From: Myxocyprinus asiaticus
Taxonomy: Eukaryota > Chordata > Actinopteri > Cypriniformes > Catostomidae
NCBI RefSeq assembly: GCF_019703515.2
Contig: NC_059358.1
Location: 45,828,594 to 45,892,593 of the forward strand
Length of the DNA stretch: 64,000 nucleotides
Reading direction: 5' to 3'
In this document: in pieces, positions 8,881-20,140 of the stretch
Numbering within the stretch: the stretch's first letter is position 1
How the letters are laid out: each line of letters begins with the position of its first letter
Made by a program: the position numbers and the translations under genes
Notes under the pieces: model-generated
Seen by the model: the letters and a program-made list of their open reading frames with translations, nothing else
Databases searched by the model: none
Told to the model about the DNA's origin: nothing

Positions 8881-11377
8881 TGGGCCACTCTCAGGAGCTC
8901 AGTGAATTCCAGCGTGGTACTGTGATAGGATGCCACCTGTGCAACAAGTCCAGTCGTGAAATTTCCTCGCTACTAAATATTCCACAGTCAACTGTCAGTG
9001 GTATTATAACAAAGTGGAAGCGATTGGGAATGACAGCAACTCGTAACCACATAAAATGACAGAGCGGGGTCAGCGGATGCTGAGGCGCATAGTGCGCAGA
9101 GGTCGCCAACTTTCTGCAGAGTGTAGCAAATTAGCTTAAAAGGGAATTATTTATAATTAATTATAACTGGTTATAATTAATAATAAATATTTAGATTAGA
9201 TCTTAGAATTAACTGTAGCAGAATCGATATTACAATTACTTGATCTGTCCGTCCAGCGAGCAGACAATATAATTATTTATCAACTCTTGGAAGATTACTT
9301 TCCTGGCCAAGGAACAGTAGCCTTCCTACTTATACAGTGCTAGCAGTAGTTTAGCATGTAGCAAGGAGCAACATTCTGTGACTTTGAATTGTGAGCGGAA
9401 CACAGAGACAATCAATCGTGAATATAAGGGATTTAATAAATGAAACTATAACTAACATACAAACAAACAAAGCAAAACATACATATATAGAATGAAGGAA
9501 TGTAAGGAAAAGAGAGAGAGAAGAGAGCACAGAATGGCAATATTTCACGTCAGTTAACTACAACCTAAATGAGAATCATCAGAAGCACAATTCACCTTAA
9601 AAGGGGTTCAAACTTAAACGCACATCTAATCAGTTGTAAATTGTTACTTGCATTGGTTTGTTGCTGAATAAGAGTCTTGATGCGGCAGACGAGGTTCTCG
9701 ACGATTTCTTTAGGAGTGAGTTGAAGAAGTCCACAGGAAATCCACAAAGTTACTTGAAGGTAAACACTGCCAGAAGGTTAAACTCAAGAGAGAGTTTTGG
9801 AGTGTGTTGGTCTCAAGAAGAAGAGTTTTTGAGCGATGATTAGTCTGCGCTCTGGAGTTTTGATAGTTCATTGCCGCACCCATTTTGTGGGTGGAGTGGC
9901 CAATCAGAGGCATGCATTTTGAGCGGGAGAAACATCCTTTGTCTCCGTTTATGGCCCATTCACATTTTATTGCTGATCTGGACCGCTAGTGCAGCTTTTA
10001 ATTCAAAACATAATAAGAATTGTTCGATGCATTTCACGATCACATGGTGTACATTACTGTGTGAGAAATAAAGGGAAGATCATTTTGATACCAAGAAGGT
10101 AACCTCCAGCCGATATTAAAGCAGAGATACACTCATACACTTGAATATATGCGTTTAACGTCTAACTAATTTCAAGTAAAGGGTTTTAACCAAGTTAATA
10201 TGATAGGGGAATATACATACAACACATGCACATAGCAGATACATTTATAACTGCTTACTATGGCCTAAATAGAGAAAATGTCTTTAGGTGTGTGTGTGAC
10301 GTGTATTGGAATTACTGGAGACAGACAACTGCTCTGGTGCCTGGCACGGGGGGGTCACCCCCCTTTCTGTGGAATGTGTTTGAAGCTTGATGGAGACACT
10401 TCAGAGGAGACCTGTTTTAGCATCCTTTTGATAGTGATAAAGACCATCTGCAATTTAGCACCCATATAAATGTAAACGTGGAGGCCAGGTCAGTAATTTA
10501 TATGCAAATGTCAAAAGGCTAAAAGGTTTTTTTTCAAACAAAGTTTTTTTCAAACAAAGTGTAATTAGCCATCACTGATCTTACACAGACGTTACAAGAG
10601 TCAATCGCTACAGACCTCCAAAGTTCATGTGGCCTTCAGATTAGCTCAAGAACAGTGCGTAGAGAGCTTCATGGAATGGGTTTCCATGGCCGAGCAGCTG
10701 CATCCAAGCCATACATCACCAAGTGCAATGCAAAGCGTCGGATGCAGTGGTGTAACGCACGCCGCCACTGGACTCTAGAGCAGTGGAGACGCGTTCTCTG
10801 GAGTGATGAATCATGCTTCTCCATCTGGCAATCTGATGGACGAGTCTGGGTTTGGCGGTTGCCAGGAGAACAGTACTTGTCTGACTGCATTGTGCCAACT
10901 GTGAAGTTTGGTGGAGGGGGGATTATGGTGTGGGGTTGTTTTTCAGGAGCTGGGCTTGGCCCCTTAGTTCCAGTGAAAGGAACTCTGAATGCTTCAGCAT
11001 ACCAAGAGATTTTGGACAATTCCATGCTCCCAGCTTTGTGGGAACAGTTTGGGGATGGCCCCTTCCTGTTCCAACATGACTGCGCACCAATGCACAAAGC
11101 AAGGTCCATAAAGACATGGATGAGCGAGTTTGGTGTGGAAGAACTTGACTGGCCTGCACAGAGTCCTGACCTCAACCCGATAGAGCACCTTTGGGATAAA
11201 TTAGAGCGAAGACTGCGAGCCAGGCCTTCTCGTCCAACATCAGTGTCTGACCTCACAAATGCGCTTCTGGAAGAATGGTCAAAAATTCCCATAAACACAC
11301 TCTTAAACCTTGTGGAAAGCCTTCCCAGAAGAGTTGAAGCTGTTATAGCTGCAAAGGGTGGGCCGACGTCATATTAA
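8881..11377 (+). pseudogene. Broken Tc1 transposase
   Basis: The first piece (8881-9121) encodes the helix-turn-helix region ([34 protein letters not shown]). A deletion of about 13 bases near 9045 shifts the frame and gives the stop after TATRNHIK. The second piece (10601-11377) resumes at [11 protein letters not shown]. It keeps all three catalytic residues: WSDES, FQHDCAP and [10 protein letters not shown], spaced as DD34E. The frameshift and the LTR insertion together inactivate the gene. It differs from the 37477 copy at only scattered positions. Confidence 0.9.
9122..10596. repeat. Probable solo LTR (1475 bp) inside the Tc1 element
   Basis: The insert begins TGTAGCAAATTAG and ends AGACGTTACA, so it has TG...CA ends. 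It is flanked by AGAG at 9118-9121 and 10597-10600; removing it and one AGAG restores the Tc1 sequence exactly. No coding domain was found inside. Read on the minus strand, it begins TGTAACG and has a TATA-like GTATAAGTAG downstream, which hints at minus orientation. A 4-bp duplication and large LTR fit an endogenous-retrovirus-type or BEL-type LTR; the family is not recognised. Confidence 0.7.
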
Positions 11378-11461
11378 ACCCTATGGATTAAGAATGGGAT
11401 GTCACTTAAGTTCATATGTGTCTAAAGGCAGATGAGCGAATACTTTTGGCAATATAGTGTA

Positions 11462-11950
11462 TATATATGTTAATGACATGACACTTTTTTTTTTTTTTTG
11501 TCTGGATCTATTAAGTTATTAAAAACTACATTAAAAATGCAATTAACGCAACATTTATTTAAAAAATCTTTTACTTGTTGGTTACAACACTTGATATTTT
11601 AAAGTCATTATTTATTTTTCTAGAAATGTTATGTTTTTTTCTTTTCTTTTATGATTACAACATGGACATATAAATTAAATTTCTATGCTCTTGACACATG
11701 AAACTTGAAACTAGTTTTTTAAATGATTTGCCATTTTTATTACCTCTGAAAACATTTTTTATCAATGTCTAATATTTAGTCAATAGAAACAACCTCATAT
11801 CACATCGTTGATTAATTTGGTTGCTTCAATCAAGTGTAAAACCATCATTAAACAAATTTAAATATATATAATATATATTAAATCTGTAAGTTTTCTGTAC
11901 AATACAATGGCACAATAAATCCAGGACATAATTTATGGAGTTAAAGGTAG
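11462..11950. other. AT-rich non-coding spacer
   Basis: Poly-T runs and AT-rich sequence; nothing recognised. Confidence 0.5.
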
Positions 11951-12605
11951 TTAAAGGAATAGTTCACCCAAAAATGAAAATTCTCTCATCATTTACTCTC
12001 CCACAAGCCATCCAGATGTGTATGACTTTCTTCTGCAGAACACAAATGAAGATGTTTAGAAGAATGTTTCAGCTCTGTAGGTCCATACAATGCAAGTCAA
12101 CAGGGTCCGAGATTTGAAGCCCCAAAAATCACATAAAGTCAGCATAAAAGTAATTCATAAGTGGTTAAATCTATATCTCCAGAAGTGATATGATAGGTGA
12201 GGGTGAGAAACAGATCAATATTTAATTCCTTTTTTTTATCATAAATGCTCCTCCCTGCCCAGTAAGGGGTGATATGCCAAGAAGAATGTGAAAGTGAAAG
12301 TGGAGATTGATAGTTAAAAGGGACTTAAATATAAATAAGTTTCTCTCTCACACCTATCATATTGCTTCTGAATACATGGATTAAACCAATGGAGGCATAT
12401 GGATTACTTTTATGATTATTTGATTTGCTTCTTAGAGCTTCAAAGTTTTGGTGTCCATTCACTTGCATTGTATGGATCTACAGAGCTGAAATATTCTTCT
12501 AAAAATCTTAATTCGTGTTCTGAAGAAGAAAGAAAGTCATTCATTACATACTTTACATACAGTCATACATACAGAATTTTAATTTTGGGTGAACTATCCC
12601 TTTAA
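11951..12605. mobile_element. Palindromic MITE with TTAA-type ends
   Basis: The left end TTAAAGGAATAGTTCACCC and the right end GGGTGAACTATCCCTTTAA are inverted repeats. The complementarity extends inward: GACTTTCTTCTGCAGAACAC and CAGCTCTGTAGGTCCATACA recur as near complements on the right arm. This is the long fold-back form of a very common fish repeat. The terminal TTAA suggests a piggyBac-like or Kolobok-like origin (inference). No protein is encoded. Confidence 0.8.
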
Positions 12606-14452
12606 CTGAGAAACTCAAGTCAATGCTAGTTCACTTGACTGTAATACTGTTTGTAAATGTCATTAATGAAAGTCGTTATACACTGTTACCAAGAAATGTG
12701 TACAGTAGGAGGTTTTTGGTTTGGTTAAGGCTCTGTGTAGAATATCCCTGTTTCAAAAAACGTTGACAACCCCTGGGTTAAAGGGATCATGTCTTAATCA
12801 GTCATCACTGTCATAAGAACTAAAAAGAATTTACAATGTGGTTCATTCTGTCAAACTTTTTACAGTTTGTGTCTTTGTGTAGCACCTGCTGCTCTCCAGA
12901 TCGTTCTGAGGAATCCTAACGTTAAATACAAGTGGCTGAAGTTTATTTATAACAAGATCCCTGATCATTTCATTCTGATCTTAACAGTTGGAACGACACA
13001 TTTCAGTGCAGATTTATGAATGTAAAGCAGCTTTGCAAAGAGGCTGTTGAAGGATGGGGAAACTGAAAACTATATTGGACACTACAGCAAACCCACAGCC
13101 TGTTAGTAAACGCTGTTACTCGTTTTGAAATGAGTAAATGATGAATTTGGAATGATTTGGAAAGATTACAGAATTTTCATTTTAGGGTGAACTGTCTCCT
13201 GTAACGTTTTTTTATAAGTAGTGCTTTCACATTGTAGTGCTCAGGTTGAGGCAGTGAAAGACATGCGGTGAAACACAGATGAATAGAGAGAGCAGATGAG
13301 TTTGCCTTGGGTGAGACTTTAGATGAGATAAAGTCGAGATCATTCAGACAATCAGCTCAGACCCGATGCAATCATCCCATCTCATCTGCTTTCAAGAGCA
13401 ATCTGGCTTTTTATTGAGCTGTTGTGCCACAGATAGAGGCAGTCTGATAGCGCTTTAACCCTCTGATAGGGTTAATATTAAAGCTCAGACTTTACTACGC
13501 CTGCAGGACTCTTACAACATACCAGCTCAAATCGTTTTATAAGAGCAGCTCTCATCAGCTCATACACACTGATTTACAACTACAGCCACTAGATAATGAA
13601 GTTTAAGAGTTTCCCTAGCCTATAGTTTCTATTATTTACTTTATGTAGTGCGACTAGATGACTTAATATTTTGAGCAGTTACAGCAGGCGAGAGGGTTTT
13701 GAAAGCAGAATTTAGTTGAATCTTATGTTGGTTTGTTTAATTGTAATTCAGTTGTGGCCTACACAGCTATAAAATAATAATAATAATAACAATTATAATA
13801 ATAATAAATATAACTTTTCCACATTTGAAGTCTAGTAAAATAAAGCAGTAAACCATGTCAACAGTGACAATGATGACTCTGGCATAATATGAAACTTTTA
13901 TAAAACAGTGGCAACATCAATATCATAAAAGACTCCAATGTTCAATAAGTAGTTACATTTATTTATAATAATCAAAATAATAAAGTAACATTAGTCAAAA
14001 TTTCCAATCCAGTCAGAGTCGGAAATATATGTTGTACAAAAGCTTACACATGGAATACAGTTTTGGTGAAATAATTGTTTATTCTGATTGTTGAAAGTCA
14101 TTTAATTATTTATTGAACATGTTATGTTTTTAAAACTCAGTACTGTGTTCGTGTCATGTCTAGTAATAGCATTCACTTGTGGTAAAATCACTTAACACAC
14201 TTGGCAACTTACACGTAAATTTATCAGTTAATTATTTAATCAATTAATAAGCAACCCTATGGAAGTGTAAAATCCATTTTGGGATAGTTTGATATAAAAT
14301 ACTTGATAATTTATAGTTTGTGCACTTAACGTGATATCATGTTTTCACTGTGCCTTCATGAAAAATTATATTGAAATTTTTTCCGATTCATTCGAATTTG
14401 TGTTTTGACAAGTTTTTAGATTTTGCAAAAAATATTGCAAACGCTGTAATTT
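12606..14452. other. Non-coding region with a MITE end and (ATA)n
   Basis: The only structure seen is a half MITE ending TTTTAGGGTGAACTG at about 13140-13205 and an (ATA)n run at about 13768-13808. No exon with convincing splice sites was found. Confidence 0.5.
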
Positions 14453-14596
14453 GATATGTTGTAAATCCACCAAAGTCACGTTCATTTGGAGCGCGCCACA
14501 CACGTGCAGCTGATCAGATCAGGAGTGGCATTAAGACAAGTGCTGTGTATTCTTTTTCTCTTCCTTATTCAGACTTTGGTGGATTTACAACATATC
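14453..14596. repeat. Perfect 25-bp inverted repeat abutting a truncated LTR
   Basis: GATATGTTGTAAATCCACCA... at 14453-14477 and its exact reverse complement at 14572-14596 flank a 94-bp spacer. LTR homology of the next element starts right after the second arm. Confidence 0.85.
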
Positions 14597-15544
14597 GGGC
14601 TAATCAGCCGAGGAGAGGGATAAGTGCAGCAGAGTGCGGCATTTCGAGAGAGAGAGAGCCACACGCAACTGCAGTGTGTGCTTTTATGTTTTGTGTCTTT
14701 TTGTTTCATTAAATATTATTTTGATGGTTCAGCTGGTTCCCGCCTCCTCCTTTCCCAACCTTAACCTTGTTACATTGGTGCTGAAGCCCGGGAAGGAGGA
14801 GGGATGTGCTGTCGTGGAGTCCACGGCGCTACCAACCAACCCAAAGGAGCAGTGGTGGCCATCTGCCGGGGGACGGAGGAGTTGCTGCCGACCACCTGGA
14901 TGTGGAGGAATGGCCACCATCCGCAAGGGGAGGAGGGGCTCACTGCCCACCGCCTGGAGTGGTGGAGCCGCTGCCAGGTGCGCAGGAGTTCCCTACCGGC
15001 CGCCAAAACGCGGAGGGGCATTCCATCCACCAGGGGTTGGAGGACTTGCTCCGGTTCGCCCGGGGAGGAGCGGCTGTCATCCGCCAGAGGTTGGGGAGTG
15101 GCTGAGGGCCGGGCAACAGTGTATCTGGGCACCGGCGAACCAGGTTATTCCTCTCTCTCCTCACTCTCTCTCTCGCTGTCGCTCCGCTTTGCCCTTTCCC
15201 TCTCCTCTTTTTTTTTTCCCCCTCCCCTAATTTCCCTCCCCAGCCCTAGAGAGGAGGGGAAAAGCCTGCCGGCAGGCGGGGCCAGAAAGCAAAGGCAAAG
15301 GAGGGAGGAGTGTGACGAGGAGGAGGGCGGGGCCGGGCCGTGATTATGCACGCCCGGCCCCCGATTCGGCTACTCAGCCGAGAAAAGGGATAAATGCAGC
15401 GGTGTACGGCAGTTCTCGAGAGAGAGAGAGCCACATGCAGCTGCAGTGTGTGTTTATGTTTTGTGTCTTTTTGTTTCATTAAATATTATTTTGATGGTTC
15501 AGCCAGTTCCCGCCTCCTCCTTTCCCAACCTTAACCTTGTTACA
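14597..15544 (+). mobile_element. Short non-coding LTR retrotransposon (TRIM-like)
   Basis: Two copies of an LTR (CAGCCGAG..., ATTAAATATTATTTTGATGG, ending CCTTGTTACA) flank about 536 bp. The left copy (14597-14774) lacks its first 55 or so bases; the right copy (15311-15544, 234 bp) starts TGTGACGAGG. A primer-binding site TTGGTGCTGAAGCCCGGG lies at 14775-14792. A purine tract (GGCAAAGGAGGGAGGAG, about 15294-15310) precedes the right LTR. The GC-rich internal part has open frames but no gag, protease or RT motif, so it must depend on an autonomous gypsy relative. Confidence 0.82.
14775..14792 (+). promoter_or_regulatory. Primer-binding site of the TRIM-like element
   Basis: TTGGTGCTGAAGCCCGGG starts immediately after the LTR end TTACA. 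It is of the kind tRNAs prime in fish gypsy elements. Confidence 0.75.
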
Positions 15545-16059
15545 GATACATTTTCAGTTTTCTTAGTATGTGTCAATTTCATCATGCAATTTTGAGTGGA
15601 ATATGTAATTTGCTTTCACTAGTACTGTATTTCCCCAGTGTTGAATAGCAAACAAGATTGATTTAATTAATAATTATTTTGTAAAAATCAAATTATAAAG
15701 CATCTGATATTGTATCATATGGGTCTATTGTCTTAATTGTTGCTACATAAAAAATAAATAAATAAATAAAAAACTTGAAAGAAAGAATGACCAGTTATGG
15801 CTTCTAAAAATATCAATGATCCCTTTTTATCGAAAACTTGAATAAAAAAAATACATAAATAAATAAAAACAGAAATCATCATGCATTCGTCAACTGCCTG
15901 TATGCATATGCAATTTTATGTTGAGGATGAGGGTTAAGTATGTGGTAACTAGTAGTATATACATCATTAAACCAAATAAATAACACTTAATTACATCAAA
16001 TTTGTTAATAATGAACTAATAATGGACTGGATGTTTTTATTTTATGGCGACTGAAGGCA
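15545..16059. other. AT-rich spacer
   Basis: A-rich runs such as (AAAT)n near 15750 and 15850; no gene recognised. Confidence 0.5.
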
Positions 16060-16189
16060 CAAAGGGATAGCTGAGTCAACCAAACCCGGCTATCAGGTGA
16101 CCATCCAGTCTGAACAAGAGAGTCAGATGATGAAGATCTACAGGAAAGAGGAGAAGAGAGAAAACAAGAGAAACGAGGAGATGAGGGTG
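16060..16189 (+). other. Candidate host exon (unidentified)
   Basis: An open stretch encodes STKPGYQVTIQSEQESQMMK, followed by a charged tail KEEKRENKRNEEMR. It ends at AGG|GTGAGT, a good splice donor. A possible acceptor AG lies at about 16057 or 16064. The composition is unlike the flanking AT-rich DNA and no transposon motif is present. The protein is not recognised. It could be one internal exon of a plus-strand gene whose other exons are outside the window, or a chance frame. Confidence 0.3.
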
Positions 16190-16247
16190 AGTCCTGTGAT
16201 AATGCTTTTCATTTTGACCTCATGGAGCTCAGACTGCAGAGGTGAAC

Positions 16248-16250
<3 letters not shown>

Positions 16251-16304
<54 letters not shown>

Positions 16305-16320
16305 ATTCAATTCAATTCAA
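16251..16320. repeat. (TC)n microsatellite followed by (ATTCA)n LINE tail
   Basis: About 24 TC units, then CAATTCAATTCAATTCAATT at 16299-16320. On the minus strand the latter is the 3' terminal repeat of the adjoining LINE. Confidence 0.9.
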
Positions 16321-16735
16321 ATGAGCTTTATTGGCATGACAAATTGTACATTGTATTGCCAAAGCATTTATATGAGCATGAAAAATAAAAATGAACAAAA
16401 TAGAACAAATTCTGTATTGAACAAGTGTGGAAAAACAGAAAAAAAAGAAAAAAATAAGTGTATATAAGTGTGTTTGCATATGTGTGTACGTGTGTGTACA
16501 AGAGTTTGTGTGAATTCACGTGTCTGTGTGTGTGTGTTTTTGTGTGGGTGTGTGTGAATAAATGGGCGCATCACTGTTTGGTCGACTCTTCCTTCTTTTT
16601 GTGGCAGGAATTGATGTACTTTGCTGCTAGTGAAATGCAGTCTCTTTGTTCACCAAGTAAATATTGAGCTTGTGCATCATTCTTCAACTTTTTGAAGTTG
16701 GGACAAATAATTTCAAATTTGGGAAAGAAGTGTTT

Positions 16736-17700
16736 TCAAATTTCATTGTAATTAGGGCAGGTGGTTAAGAAGTGCAGCTCTGTTTCTATTTCTCCTTGGC
16801 TACAGTACAGGCATAACCCTCTCTCTCTGGGCATCCAGCTCTGTCTGTATCTGCCTTTCTCTATAGCCAGGCTGTGGTCACTCAGTATGTACCTCGTCAT
16901 GTTTTTCCTCAGTTTGTGGTCTCTGACTGTGCTCAGGTATTCTGCTGTCGTGTAATCTCTGTTTAGGGCCAAATAACATTGTAGTTCGCTTTGTTTTTGT
17001 GTTGTTTCATTCCAATAAGTTAGTTAGTTTTCTTTTTGTGCGTTAATCATTTGGTTGGGCCGGATTCTATGGATTAGGGTGTCAGTGTCCTGAGGCTGAT
17101 TATTGTTAGTCGTGTTAGTCTGTTTGTGTAGCCTCAGGACCAGCTGAATGAGGGGACTCTTCTCAGCATTCACTTCATGGTTTAAAAGGGCTTTAAAATG
17201 ATAAGAGTTGGGGTCACTCAATTTTAGATGTTTCCAAAATGTAATGGTTCTTTTCTCAATTTGGATTAATAGGGTATTAAGAGGGTATAATTCTGCCCTA
17301 CATGCATTATTATGTGTGTTTCTCTGTACCCTAAGAATGCTTTTACAAAACTCTGTATGCAGGGCTTCAATCGGATTTTTGTCCCATTTGTCAAATTCGT
17401 GATTTAGGAGAGGACCCCAAACTTCGCTGCCATGTAGTGCAATAGGTTCTATGACTGATTGGAATATTTTGAGCCAGATTCTAACTGGTATTTCAAATTG
17501 GATAGATTTTTTAATGGCATAGAAAGCCCTTCTTGCTTTTTCTTTCAGTTCATTCACGGCCAAGTTGAGGTTTCCGTTTGCACTGAATTTCAAACCAAGG
17601 CATGTGTAGTTTGTGGCATGATCAATTTTGATCATACCAAGGGTGAAACTGTATTTCGTTCCCTGACATCTGGGTCTTTTCTGGAATGTTAGAACTTTAG
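16736..17700 (-). pseudogene. LINE ORF2 C-terminal region
   Basis: The first part (17635-17024) reads KIDHATNYTCLGLKFSANGN, FQSVIEPIALHGSEVWGPLL and ALHTEFCKSILRVQRNTHNN, the thumb and post-RT region of LINE ORF2 proteins. A second frame (16972-16736) carries GLCLYCSQGEIETELHFLTT, a C-x2-C...H...C zinc-knuckle-like motif (CLYC, H, C) typical of LINE C-termini. A frameshift near 17000-17030 separates them. It lies downstream of the YADD region in transcriptional order. Confidence 0.75.
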
Positions 17701-17761
17701 TTTTAGTTGGGTTAATCGTCAGGGCCCAGGTCTGACAGAACTGATACAGGATGTCCAGGTT

Positions 17762-18004
17762 CTGCTGTAGACCCTCTTCTGTTGGACCAGATCATCTGCA
17801 TACAGGAGGAACTTTATAGTGGGGTCATGTAGTGTGAGGCCAGGAGCACTGCCCACTATCACCGACCCTCTTCAATATATACATTAATGAATTGGCAAAA
17901 CCACTAGAACAATCAGCAGCTCCTGGCCTCACACTACATGACTCCACTATAAAGTTCCTCCTGTATGCAGATGATCTGGTCCAACAGAAGAGGGTCTACA
18001 GCAG
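17762..18004. repeat. 86-bp inverted duplication spanning the RT YADD motif
   Basis: The arms at 17762-17847 and 17919-18004 are reverse complements with one mismatch, separated by 71 bp. Each arm encodes KFLLYADDLVQQKR, the left arm on the minus strand and the right arm on the plus strand. The spacer also reads in plus orientation (LFNIYINELAKPLEQS), so RT sequence normally upstream of YADD is inverted here. Confidence 0.92.
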
Positions 18005-18710
18005 ATCCTGGAGGTGTCTCACACCTCGCTCTTGAGTGAAGAACTCAGTTTGTTTATTGCCAATTTTGATTGCCCATTTATTGTTTGAATACATTGTTTT
18101 TATGATGTTGTATGTTTTGCCCCCTATACCAATTTCTGAAAGTTTAGACAGTAGACCTTGGTGCCAAATTGAATCAAAGGCCTTCTGGAAATCTACAAAG
18201 CATGCAAATATTTTGTTTTTGTTTTGGTTGATGTATTTATCAATCAGGGTATGTAGGGTGAAGATATGGTCTGATGTTCTAAAATTTGGTAAGAATCCAA
18301 TTTGACTTTTGCTTAAGGCATTGTGTTCGGTAAGGAAGTGAACGAGTCTTGTGTTGATGATAATGCAGAACATCTTCCCCAGATTAGTGCTCACACAGAT
18401 AATGGTTACAGCCTCTGTAATGGTTTGGATCTAATTTGTCTCCACTTTTGAAAATGGGCATTATGAGTCCTCTATTCCAGGTGTCAGGGAAATGACCAAC
18501 ACTCAGAACCAAGTTGAACAGTTTTAGTAAGGCCAATCTTAATTTGTGCTCTGTGTTCTTCAGCATTTCATTGAGGATGCCATCTGGTCCATTTGCTTTT
18601 TTGATTTTTAGGGCCTGGATTTTATCAATCAGTTCATTTTCTGTGATGGGGTAGTCTAATGGGTTTTGGTATTTACCAATTGTATGTTCCATATTGATAA
18701 TTTTTTTCAT
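17996..18710 (-). pseudogene. LINE reverse transcriptase (fingers/palm)
   Basis: The frames encode ENELIDKIQALKIKKANGPD and GILNEMLKNT, then KLFNLVLSVGHFPDTWNRGL and IMPIFKSGDKLDPNHYRG. After a frame change at about 18390 come FACFVDFQKAFDSIWHQGLL and ERGVR. These are RT motifs 0-4 of LINEs, including the catalytic Asp in FVDFQKAFD. The continuation with YADD lies in the inverted duplication that follows. Confidence 0.85.
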
Positions 18711-18741
18711 ATATTTGGGTTTGTTCTAGTTTCATTTTTAT

Positions 18742-19233
18742 TTAGCTATAAAGTTGTTCAAAGTGATTTTTCCAGGTATCTCCATTTTGTATGGCTGTTT
18801 GTTCATGTTGTTTTTTATTCAGGTAATTCCAATTGTCCCAGAATTTGTTAGAATTTATAGATTCTTCAATAGTTTTTAGCTGATTTTGCATGCACAGTTC
18901 TCTCTTTTTTCTGAGTGTATTTTTATACTGTTTAAGTTCCTCACAAAATTGATGGCGCAAATCTGCATCGTTTGGTTGTCTGTGTTTTTGATTTGATAAT
19001 TGTCTTAATTTTTTCCTCATTGTTTTACAGTCTAGATCAAACCATTTTTCATTCTCTTGTTTGGTTTTATGGTTTTTCTTAGAGGATTTGAGGTTAGATA
19101 AAGTTGCCAAATAATCAAATATATAAATTATGTTCTCCACGGCCAGATTTACACCATCTCCATCGTGAGGATAAACTCTGTCAAGGAAGTTGTCTATAAG
19201 TAAGCATACTTTTGGATGGTCCATTGCTGTCAC
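18742..19233 (-). pseudogene. LINE ORF2 linker between endonuclease and RT
   Basis: A charged, helix-rich segment (KWFDLDCKTMRKKLRQLSNQ, FCEELKQYKNTLRKKREL, KFWDNWNYLNKKQH). In this kind of LINE it joins the endonuclease to the RT. No catalytic motif is expected here. Confidence 0.65.
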
Positions 19234-19251
19234 ATATTTTTCTGTGCTGTT

Positions 19252-20140
19252 TTACGCCCATCTGTATTTCTCTCTAATGTTGTACAGCTTACTGGGCTGT
19301 GAATTTATGTTAAATTTTTTTGTCCTTTTTAGATAAATCGTAATTTGGCTGTGATCTAATAGGGGTGTTAGTGGTTTGACTGTGAATGCTCTGAAAGAGA
19401 ATAGATCTAAATCTGTGATCATGTAATCTACTGTTGAGCAACCATGAAATGAACTGTAGGTGTACCTTCCTAGAGAATCCCCTCTCACCCTGCCGTTGTC
19501 GAGGTACAGACCGAGGCTTTGACAGAGCTCAATCAGAAGCTTCCCTTTTTTATTCACTTGGGCATCAGAATTATACCTTGGGAAGTTTACAATGTTTTGT
19601 GGGAAGTTCTGTCCAAAAATATAGTTATTCCCATTATCTGTAGTGTAGTCAGGAAGGGATCCTGTTCTGGCATTTAGATCCCCACAGATCAACACACTTC
19701 CCTGGGCCTGGAAGTGGTTAATTTGACTGTGGAGAGATTCAAAGATGTCCTCATTATAGTATGGAGATTCAGAGGGAGGAATATAAAGAGCACATAAGAA
19801 CACGTCTTTTGTTGTTTGGATAAGGTGCTTGTTGATTTTGAGCCAGATGTGTGATTCTTCTTTTTTAACTGTTTGGATGTATTTATCAATTTCTTGTTTG
19901 TGCCAGATTATGATGCCCCCTGAATCTCTCCCATGTGTGATTCTTTCGTGCTTTCTAGAGGATAGAGATGTTTCACAGTATCCTGAGGGACAAAGAGTGA
20001 CTTTATCAGTTCTGCACCAAGTTTCCTGTAGTATTATTATGTCCATGTTTGATATGTTTTTTTTTTTTTTTTTTTATCTAAGGTTTGGGTTTTGTAACCA
20101 AAACTGGATGAATTAATACCCTGTATGTTCCACATTGTAA
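19252..20140 (-). pseudogene. LINE AP-type endonuclease
   Basis: Motifs in order: WNIQGINSSSFG near 20125, DIIILQETWCRTDKV (catalytic Glu), LCALYIPPSESPYY, VLICGDLNARTGSLPDY (G-D-L-N-A), GRYTYSSFHGCSTVDYMITD (S/D motif) and LLDHSQITIYL (SDH-like, here LDH). Endonucleases of this family nick target DNA to prime reverse transcription. A 19-base A run (T run at about 20059-20077) interrupts the frame between the first motif and the rest. Confidence 0.85.

Larger units (their letters stand above)
8746..11459 (+). mobile_element. Tc1-like transposon interrupted by a solo LTR
   Basis: The left end CACTGTATTGCCAAAAG and the right end CTTTTGGCAATATAGTG form inverted repeats, with a TA following at 11460. 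The element matches the copy at 37343-38590 nearly base for base. Between 9122 and 10596 it is split by a foreign 1475-bp segment with a 4-bp duplication (AGAG). Without the insert it would be about 1.24 kb. Confidence 0.9.

Noticed and set aside
14634..15343. Overlapping plus-strand frames in the TRIM-like element
   Set aside because: Proline, arginine and serine rich translation of GC-rich and TC-repeat DNA, with no gag or pol motif.
17208..17692. Plus-strand frames in the LINE region
   Set aside because: Complements of the minus-strand LINE ORF2; no independent support.
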